Assembly (NCBI GenBank): GCA_020216895.1 | Contig: JAIWOM010000110.1 | Span: 1-5,618, forward strand | DNA: 5,618 nucleotides | Source: Microcella sp. | Lineage (GTDB): Bacteria > Actinomycetota > Actinomycetes > Actinomycetales > Microbacteriaceae | Direction of reading: 5' to 3' | Position numbers and translations under genes: made by a program | The notes under the pieces: model-generated | What the model saw: the letters and a program-made list of their open reading frames with translations, nothing else | Told to the model about the DNA's origin: nothing | Databases searched by the model: none | Shown here: positions 1-5,339 of the stretch, piece after piece | Layout of the letters: each line of letters starts with the position of its first letter | Numbering within the stretch: the stretch's first letter is position 1

Positions 1-35
1 ACAGAAAACCTCACCGCCGCGTCGATGACTCGGAA

Positions 36-51
36 CTGTGCACGCTCACAG
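36..51. promoter_or_regulatory. Candidate LacI-family operator upstream of the galactosidase operon
   Basis: CTGTGCACGCTCACAG contains perfect 5-bp inverted arms (36-40 and 47-51) around a central CG at 43-44. The inner 14 bases (37-50) match the symmetric LacI-family operator TGTGAGCGCTCACA at 12 of 14 positions, differing only at 41-42. The centre lies about 63 nt upstream of the GTG start of the first gene, a reasonable place for repressor control of an operon promoter. LacI-type repressors commonly control galactosidase/CUT1 loci in actinobacteria; that this one does so is inferred. No regulator gene is visible and I could not identify convincing -35/-10 boxes. Confidence 0.5.
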
Positions 52-93
52 AAGGTGGGGCGACTCGAGCGACAACGATGTTGACCCGATCCC

Positions 94-100
94 GGAAGGA
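94..100 (+). promoter_or_regulatory. Ribosome binding site deciding the GTG start of the GH42 gene
   Basis: GGAAGGA sits 6 nt upstream of GTG 107. The in-frame GTG at 38 has no comparable purine tract, lies inside the operator-like palindrome, and would add 23 residues unlike the start of GH42 proteins. This site therefore fixes the start at 107. Confidence 0.8.
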
Positions 101-106
101 CGGCCC

Positions 107-2146
107 GTGAGCACTCCCCTGACCGTGAGCGCCGAGCAGCCGCTCGTGCCGGGCTGGGAGACGCGCACGATCACCCTCGGGTGCGACTACAACCCCGAGC
201 AGTGGGACGAGTCGGTCTGGGTCGAAGACATCCGCCTGATGCGCGAGCTCGGCGTGGACCTCGTGGCCGTCAACATCTTCGGCTGGGCGCAGCTGCAGCC
301 GCAGCCCGGTCCCTTCGACTTCAGCCGGCTCGACCGCATCATGACGATGCTCCACGAGGCGGGCATCCGCGTGAACCTCGGAACGGGCACCTCGTCGCCG
401 CCGCCGTGGATGGCGCGCATCCACCCCGAGACCCTTCCGCAGTTCGCCGACGGCACCCTCGCCTGGCCGGGCGGTCGTCAGGCCTGGTGCCCGAGCTCGC
501 CGGTGTTCCGCCAGAAGGCGCTCGAGCTCGTCACCGCGATGGCCGAGCGCTACGGCGAGCACCCGGCGCTCGCGCTGTGGCACGTCTCGAACGAGCTCGG
601 TTGCCACAACGCGCTGTGCTACTGCGACGCCTCGGCGGTCGCCTTCCGCGGCTGGCTCCGTCAGCGCTACGGCACCCTCGACGCGCTCAACGCCGCGTGG
701 GGCACCGCCTTCTGGAGCCAGCGCTACGGCACCTGGGAGGACATCCTGCCGCCGCGCGCCACCCGCTCGGCCGGCAACCCGGCCCACCTGCTCGACTTCA
801 AGCGCTTCTCCTCCGACGCGTTGCTCGACTACTACCGCGCCGAGGAGTCGGTTCTCCGCGCCCGCTCGTCGGCCCCGATCACCACCAACCTGATGGTCAC
901 GGCGCACATCCAGACCCAGGACTACTGGAGCTGGGCGCCTGCGCTCGACCTGATCGCCAATGATCACTACCTCGACCACCGTCTGGCCGACCCGCTGGCC
1001 GAGCTCGCCTTCAGCGCCGACCTCACGCGCGGCCTCGCTGGCGGTGCTCCGTGGATGCTCATGGAGACCTCCACGAGCGCCGTCAGCTGGCAGCCGGTCA
1101 ACCATGCCAAGCGCGAGGGCGAGCTGCTGCGCACCGCCCTCGGCCACGTCGCCCGCGGCGCCGACTCGATCTGCTTCTTCCAGTGGCGCGCCTCGCGCAG
1201 CGGCGCCGAGAAGTTCCACTCCGCGCTGCTGCCGCACAGCGGCACGGCCGGCACCGGCTGGGCGCAGAGCGTCGAGCTCTCGAGCGTGCTCGACCGGCTC
1301 TCCCCCGTCGTCGGCAGCCGGGTCGAGGCCCGTGCCGCGATGGTCTTCTCCTGGAACGCCTGGTGGGCGGCCGAGGGCGACGCCCAGCCGAGCCGTCTCC
1401 TGCAGTACCTGCCCGAAGCGCACCGCTACCACCGTGCGCTTCGGGCGCTGGGGGTCACCGTCGACATGGTTGCGCCCGAGGCCGACCTCAGCGACTACGA
1501 CCTCGTGGTCGTGCCGACGCTGTACACACTGACGGATGCCGCTGCCGAGCGCATCGCCGCGGCCACGGCCGCGGGCGCGACCGTGCTCGTCACCCCGTTC
1601 AGCGGCATCGTCGACGAGCACGACGCGATCCGCCCGGGCGGATACCCGGGGGCCTTCCGCGAGCTGCTCGGCGTCGTCGTCGACGAGTTCCGTCCGCTCG
1701 CGGCGGACGCTGCGGTGCACCTTGGCTCCGGCCGGCGCGGCACCATCTGGAGCGAGCAGCTGCGCGTGCTCGATGCCGAGGTGCGCGACGTGTTCGCCGA
1801 CGGCCCGGCCTCCGCATCCGCCGCCCTCACCCGCCGCGCCGTCGGGGCCGGCACGGCCTGGTACACGGCCGCCGTGCTCGACGACGACGGAGTGCGGGCG
1901 CTGCTGCGTGAGCTGTGCACTGAGGCGGGCATCGACGTGGTCGAGGTCGGTGACGATGTCGACGTCGTGACGCGGGTCTCGGCCGCCGGCCGGTTCCAGT
2001 TCGTGATCAACCACCGCGACGCGCCGGTCACGGTGCCCGTCGCGGGGCTCGACCTGGTGTCGGGTGAGCAGACCATCGGTGCGACGACCGTCCCTGCAGG
2101 CGGCGTCCGCGTCATCCACGTCGGAAGGAGCGATCATGGCCGTTGA
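107..2146 (+). CDS. GH42 family beta-galactosidase
   Basis: This gene encodes a 679-residue retaining beta-galactosidase that releases terminal beta-linked galactose from imported oligosaccharides. It has no signal peptide, so it should act in the cytoplasm. The N-terminal TIM barrel (about 1-390) starts with the family signature YNPEQW at 28-33. The acid/base is probably Glu163 in WHVSNELG and the nucleophile Glu320 in WMLMETSTS. The conserved stretch FFQWR (357-361) followed by E368 and H371 is also present. A Rossmann-like trimerisation domain covers about 406-610 and a small C-terminal beta domain about 625-679, giving the usual GH42 length. Cys128, Cys171 and Cys173 match three of the four zinc-binding cysteines known in the Thermus A4 enzyme, but the fourth position appears to be Ser176. 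The GTG start follows a strong Shine-Dalgarno (94-100). The 3' end overlaps the first permease gene by 11 nt, so the enzyme and importer are probably co-expressed. Exact substrate linkage cannot be read from the sequence. Confidence 0.95.
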   Translation: MSTPLTVSAEQPLVPGWETRTITLGCDYNPEQWDESVWVEDIRLMRELGVDLVAVNIFGWAQLQPQPGPFDFSRLDRIMTMLHEAGIRVNLGTGTSSPPPWMARIHPETLPQFADGTLAWPGGRQAWCPSSPVFRQKALELVTAMAERYGEHPALALWHVSNELGCHNALCYCDASAVAFRGWLRQRYGTLDALNAAWGTAFWSQRYGTWEDILPPRATRSAGNPAHLLDFKRFSSDALLDYYRAEESVLRARSSAPITTNLMVTAHIQTQDYWSWAPALDLIANDHYLDHRLADPLAELAFSADLTRGLAGGAPWMLMETSTSAVSWQPVNHAKREGELLRTALGHVARGADSICFFQWRASRSGAEKFHSALLPHSGTAGTGWAQSVELSSVLDRLSPVVGSRVEARAAMVFSWNAWWAAEGDAQPSRLLQYLPEAHRYHRALRALGVTVDMVAPEADLSDYDLVVVPTLYTLTDAAAERIAAATAAGATVLVTPFSGIVDEHDAIRPGGYPGAFRELLGVVVDEFRPLAADAAVHLGSGRRGTIWSEQLRVLDAEVRDVFADGPASASAALTRRAVGAGTAWYTAAVLDDDGVRALLRELCTEAGIDVVEVGDDVDVVTRVSAAGRFQFVINHRDAPVTVPVAGLDLVSGEQTIGATTVPAGGVRVIHVGRSDHGR

Positions 2147-3032
2147 CAACGCCGTCAGGTCGTCGCGCGCGGTCCGGCATCGGGGAGCCCTCGCGGTCTT
2201 CCTCGTGCCGTTCGCCGTGCTGTTCACGCTGTTCTATCTCGTCCCGATCCTGTACGCGGTCTACCAGTCGCTGCTGACGGTCGAGCGCGAGGGCACCTTC
2301 GGACCGGCCGTGCAGGTCTTCGGCGGCCTCACCCAGTACATCCAGGTCTTCCAGAACGAGCCGTTCTGGGCCTCGATCGGGCGCGTGCTGCTGTTCGGGG
2401 TCGTGCAGGTGCCGATCATGCTCGGGCTCGCGCTGATCCTGGCCCTGCTGCTCGACTCGCCCCTCGTGCGCGGCACGAAGTTCTTCCGCCTGGCGTTCTT
2501 CGCGCCGTATGCGGTGCCCGCGGTCATCGCCGCGATCATGTGGGGCTTCCTGTACTCGCCGAACCTGTCGCCGTTCACCGCGGTGACCTCGAACGTCGAT
2601 CTCCTCTCGGCGGAGACGGTGCTCTGGTCGATCGCCAACGTGGTCACCTGGGTCTACGTGGGCTACAACATGCTCATCATCTACTCGGCGCTCCTGTCGA
2701 TCCCCCAGGAGATCTACGAGGCCGCTCGCCTCGACGGGGCCGGGCAGTTCCGCATCGCGTGGGCGATCAAGATCCCGCTCGTGGTGCCGGCCCTTGTGCT
2801 GACCGGCATCTTCTCGATCATCGGCACGCTGCAGCTGCTCGCCGAGCCGCAGGTCTTCCAGAGCTTCTCCTCGGCGGTGACGAGCACGTTCACGCCGAAC
2901 CTGACGATCTACTCGACCGCGTCGATTCCGAACATCAGTCTCGCGGCGGCCATGTCGGTGGTGCTCGCGCTGGCGACGTTCATCCTCTCGTTCACCGTGC
3001 TCAAGCTCACCCAGCGGAGGGCCACGTCATGA
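2136..3032 (+). CDS. CUT1 ABC sugar importer permease, MalF type
   Basis: This 298-residue inner-membrane protein is one half of the transmembrane channel of a carbohydrate ABC importer. Six hydrophobic segments are visible at roughly 18-40, 84-107, 119-140, 163-189, 214-234 and 268-290. The EAA loop that docks the ATPase is EAARLDGAG at 195-203, followed by the conserved IP at 213-214. Its length and position as the first of two permease genes match MalF/UgpA-like subunits with a short N terminus. The ATG at 2136 is chosen because GGAAGGAG (2123-2130) lies 5 nt upstream. The gene starts inside the last codons of the GH42 gene (11-nt overlap, different frame), suggesting translational coupling. 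It ends in an ATGA overlap with the second permease. The substrate is probably a galactose-containing oligosaccharide, inferred from the flanking glycosidases rather than from this protein. Confidence 0.95.
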   Translation: MAVDNAVRSSRAVRHRGALAVFLVPFAVLFTLFYLVPILYAVYQSLLTVEREGTFGPAVQVFGGLTQYIQVFQNEPFWASIGRVLLFGVVQVPIMLGLALILALLLDSPLVRGTKFFRLAFFAPYAVPAVIAAIMWGFLYSPNLSPFTAVTSNVDLLSAETVLWSIANVVTWVYVGYNMLIIYSALLSIPQEIYEAARLDGAGQFRIAWAIKIPLVVPALVLTGIFSIIGTLQLLAEPQVFQSFSSAVTSTFTPNLTIYSTASIPNISLAAAMSVVLALATFILSFTVLKLTQRRATS

Positions 3033-3940
3033 CCGTTACGACCGAGACTCGGGCCCTGCGCACGCAGGGAGCCCGCGTGAAGCCCTCCCGTGACGGCGGC
3101 ATCCGCGAGAGCGCGATCTCCCGCGCGGTCGCGATGGCCGTCATGATCGTCGCCACGCTGTACTTCCTGACGCCGCTGTGGTGGCTGTTCGTGGCGTCGA
3201 CGAAGACGCGGCAGGAGTTCACGACCACCAACCCGCTGTGGTTCTCCGACTTCGCTCTCTTCGACAACATCGCCGCGCTCATCCAGTACCGCGATGGCGT
3301 CTTCCTGCAGTGGCTTGCGAACAGCGCGCTCTACGCCGGCGTGGGTGCGGCCCTGGCGACACTCATCGCCGCGATGGCCGGCTACGCGATCGCGAAGTAC
3401 TCCTTCCGCGGCCGCGAGACCTTCTTCAACGTCATCCTCGGGGGCGTCCTGGTGCCGGCGACGGCGCTCGCGCTCCCGCTGTTCCTGCTGTTCAGCCAGG
3501 CGGGCGCGACGAACACCATCTGGGCCGTGCTGCTGCCCAGCCTGGTGAGCGCCTTCGGCGTGTACCTGTCGCGCATCTACGCGGCCGCGAGCGTGCCCGA
3601 TGAGATCATCGAGGCCGCCCGCATCGACGGCGCGGGCGAGGTGCGCACCTTCTTCACCGTGGCGACGCGGCTGATGGCGCCGGCCCTCGTGACGATCTTC
3701 CTGTTCCAGTTCGTCGCGATCTGGAACAACTTCTTCCTGCCGCTGATCATGCTGCGCGACGAGGGCCTGTTCCCCGTCACGCTCGGCCTGTACGTCTGGA
3801 ACACGCAGGTGAGCCAGATCCCCGACATCCGCGCGCTCGTCGTCATCGGCTCGCTGCTGTCGATCATCCCCCTCATCGTCACCTTCCTCGCGCTGCAGCG
3901 GTTCTGGCAGTCGGGGTTGGCGAACGGCGGTCTCAAGTGA
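3029..3940 (+). CDS. CUT1 ABC sugar importer permease, MalG type
   Basis: This 303-residue membrane protein is the partner permease of the preceding gene. It has a hydrophilic cytoplasmic N terminus of about 30 residues and then six hydrophobic segments at roughly 33-56, 97-122, 134-156, 163-185, 215-240 and 267-290. The EAA loop is EAARIDGAGEV at 195-205, and the C terminus (LQRFWQSGLANGGLK) is the typical MalG-like end. It differs from its partner at the distal part of the EAA loop: position 214 is Arg (VATRLMAP) where the first permease has Pro (IKIPLVVP). The ATG at 3029 shares ATGA with the upstream stop, and GGAGG (3016-3020) lies 8 nt before it, so the two permeases are translationally coupled, as expected for a heterodimeric channel. 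No ATPase gene follows in the window. Confidence 0.95.
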   Translation: MTVTTETRALRTQGARVKPSRDGGIRESAISRAVAMAVMIVATLYFLTPLWWLFVASTKTRQEFTTTNPLWFSDFALFDNIAALIQYRDGVFLQWLANSALYAGVGAALATLIAAMAGYAIAKYSFRGRETFFNVILGGVLVPATALALPLFLLFSQAGATNTIWAVLLPSLVSAFGVYLSRIYAAASVPDEIIEAARIDGAGEVRTFFTVATRLMAPALVTIFLFQFVAIWNNFFLPLIMLRDEGLFPVTLGLYVWNTQVSQIPDIRALVVIGSLLSIIPLIVTFLALQRFWQSGLANGGLK

Positions 3941-4008
3941 GCCGCCGACAGACCCTCGACCGCCCGACGGCCGAGTGGAGCACCACCACCAATCGAAAGG
4001 AACACAGC
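3941..4008 (+). other. Intergenic gap before the sugar-binding lipoprotein, with its ribosome binding site
   Basis: This 68-nt gap is the largest internal space in the operon. It contains GAAAGGAA (3995-4002), whose AAGGA core lies 7 nt before ATG 4009 and decides that start over the in-frame upstream GTG at 3937. That upstream codon lies in the overlap with the permease stop and would add 24 residues ahead of the signal peptide. I see no convincing terminator, strong inverted repeat or promoter boxes here, although the gap is large enough to hold an internal promoter. Confidence 0.6.
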
Positions 4009-5337
4009 ATGGCGATCACTCGCGTCGCACGCGTAGGGGCCATCGCGGCCATCTCCGCGCTTGCGCTGACGGCCTGCTCGACCGCGGCCCCCGAGGGCCC
4101 CGCGGCGGGCGGCGACTGCGCCCCCTCCGACGGTCCCGTCACCCTCACCTTCACGAGCTGGCTGCCCGGCGTCGAGGAGGCCGTGGCGATCTGGAACGAG
4201 GAGAACCCCGACATCCAGGTCGAGGTGCAGACCGGCCCGAACGGCAACGGCGGCACCTACCAGAACTTCTTCAACCAGCTCGCGGCAGGCAACGCGCCCG
4301 ACCTGGGTCAGATCGAGTTCGACGCCATGCCGAACTTCCGCGTCCAGGACGGCCTCGAGAACATCGCGGCCTGCGAGGGCATCCTCGAGGCTGAGGAGCT
4401 CTTCGTGCCCTGGACCTGGAGCCAGGTGACCTTCGGCGAGGAGAACGCGGTCTACGCGATCCCGCAGGACACCGGCCCCATGGCCATGTTCTACCGCGCC
4501 GACCTCTTCGAGGAGAACGGCATCGCCGTTCCCACGACGTGGGAGGAGTACGAGGCCGCTGCCGCGCAGATCCGTGAGCTCGGCGGCTACATCAACAACT
4601 TCTCGCAGAGCGACATCAACGCCTTCGCGGGCCTGGTGTGGCAGACCGGCGGGCAGTGGTTCTCGAACGACGCCGACGGCTGGAGCGTCAACCTGACCGG
4701 CCCGGAGACCACGCAGGTCGCCGAGTACTGGCAGGGTCTGATCGACAACGACCTCGTCGCCGTCTACCCGCCGTGGACCGACGAGTGGAACGCCGCCTAC
4801 AACTCGAGCGAGATCTGGACCTGGGTCTCGGCCGTGTGGGGCGCCAACACCATCGCGAGCGGCGCGCCCGACACCGCCGGCAACTGGGCTGTCGCCCCGA
4901 TGCCGCAGTGGGAGGCCGGCGCGAGCGCTGCGGGCAACTGGGGTGGCTCGACCACCGCGGTGCTCAAGGGCTCGGACCACCCCTACGAGGCGGCTCAGTT
5001 CGCCCTGTGGCTGAACACCGACGCTGACGCGCTCACCGCGATGAACCGCACCGCCAACATCTACCCGGCGACCATCGAGGGCGGCAGCCTGCCGGCCTTC
5101 GGCGAGGGCCTGGAGTTCTACGGCGGCCAGAACATCTACGAGGTGTTCGCCGAGGCCGGCAACAACGTCGACCCCAACTTCACCTGGGGCCCGACGATGA
5201 CGCAGGTCTACAACGATGTCGCTGACGGGTTCTCCGCTGCCGTGTCCGGCAACGGTACGCTTCTGGACGCGCTGACCGCTGGTCAGGCCTCCACGATCGC
5301 GGCCCTCAAGGCGGCGTCGATCCCCGTCAAGGAGTAG
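4009..5337 (+). CDS. Sugar-binding lipoprotein of the CUT1 ABC importer
   Basis: This 442-residue extracellular solute-binding protein (family 1, MalE-like fold) captures the sugar and delivers it to the two permeases. The N terminus is a lipoprotein signal peptide: a short basic start (R5, R8), a hydrophobic core (about 9-20) and the lipobox LTAC at 20-23, so Cys23 is the likely lipidated residue. A low-complexity Ala/Gly/Pro linker (24-42) leads into the first lobe (VTLTFTSWLPG from 44). Family hallmarks include NEENPDIQVEV (about 64-73), LAAGNAPDLGQIEF (91-104), IPQDTGPMAMFYRADLFEENGI (151-172) and TTWEEYEAAA (176-185). The protein is acidic and rich in Trp and Tyr, consistent with stacking on sugar rings. 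Two further cysteines, Cys37 and Cys122, could form a disulfide. It follows the permeases, whereas the binding-protein gene often comes first in such operons. Its last two codons (AAG GAG) double as the Shine-Dalgarno of the next gene. The ligand is inferred to be a galactoside. Confidence 0.93.
   Translation: MAITRVARVGAIAAISALALTACSTAAPEGPAAGGDCAPSDGPVTLTFTSWLPGVEEAVAIWNEENPDIQVEVQTGPNGNGGTYQNFFNQLAAGNAPDLGQIEFDAMPNFRVQDGLENIAACEGILEAEELFVPWTWSQVTFGEENAVYAIPQDTGPMAMFYRADLFEENGIAVPTTWEEYEAAAAQIRELGGYINNFSQSDINAFAGLVWQTGGQWFSNDADGWSVNLTGPETTQVAEYWQGLIDNDLVAVYPPWTDEWNAAYNSSEIWTWVSAVWGANTIASGAPDTAGNWAVAPMPQWEAGASAAGNWGGSTTAVLKGSDHPYEAAQFALWLNTDADALTAMNRTANIYPATIEGGSLPAFGEGLEFYGGQNIYEVFAEAGNNVDPNFTWGPTMTQVYNDVADGFSAAVSGNGTLLDALTAGQASTIAALKAASIPVKE
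5329..5334 (+). promoter_or_regulatory. Ribosome binding site of the GH36 gene, inside the lipoprotein coding end
   Basis: AAGGAG is the final Lys-Glu codon pair of the lipoprotein gene. It lies just before its TAG (5335-5337) and exactly 5 nt before ATT 5340. It matches the anti-Shine-Dalgarno core at good spacing for ATT, and no conventional start codon lies within its reach in the GH36 frame. It is the main argument for initiation at ATT 5340 and for coupling to termination of the upstream gene. Confidence 0.6.
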
Positions 5338-5339
5338 GT

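Noticed and set aside
36..51. CRP/FNR-type binding site
   Set aside because: TGTG and CACA are separated by 6 nt instead of the 8 in CRP sites; the spacing and central CG fit LacI-family operators.
38..106. N-terminal extension of the GH42 gene from GTG 38
   Set aside because: No Shine-Dalgarno precedes it, the start codon lies in the operator-like palindrome, and the extra 23 residues are not like a GH42 N terminus. GTG 107 has GGAAGGA at good spacing.
662..733. A 15-base direct repeat, CAGCGCTACGGCACC at 662-676 and 719-733
   Set aside because: It encodes the recurring RYGT motif normal for this GH42 region, and similar codon choice explains the match.
181..963. Overlapping + strand frames inside the GH42 gene (also 960-1532, 1051-1911 and 1536-1970)
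   Set aside because: These are Arg/Ala/Pro/Ser-rich alternate-frame translations with no ribosome binding sites or domains.
11..2227. A 738-residue open frame on the minus strand opposite the GH42 gene
   Set aside because: It is an antisense shadow produced by third-position G/C bias. The translation is Arg/Gly/Ala/Val-rich, contains no recognisable domain, and lies opposite a clear GH42 gene with intact catalytic motifs.
3577..4980. A 467-residue open frame on the minus strand across the second permease, the gap and the lipoprotein
   Set aside because: It spans opposite two unmistakable + strand genes, has low-complexity composition and no recognisable motifs, and is explained by high GC.
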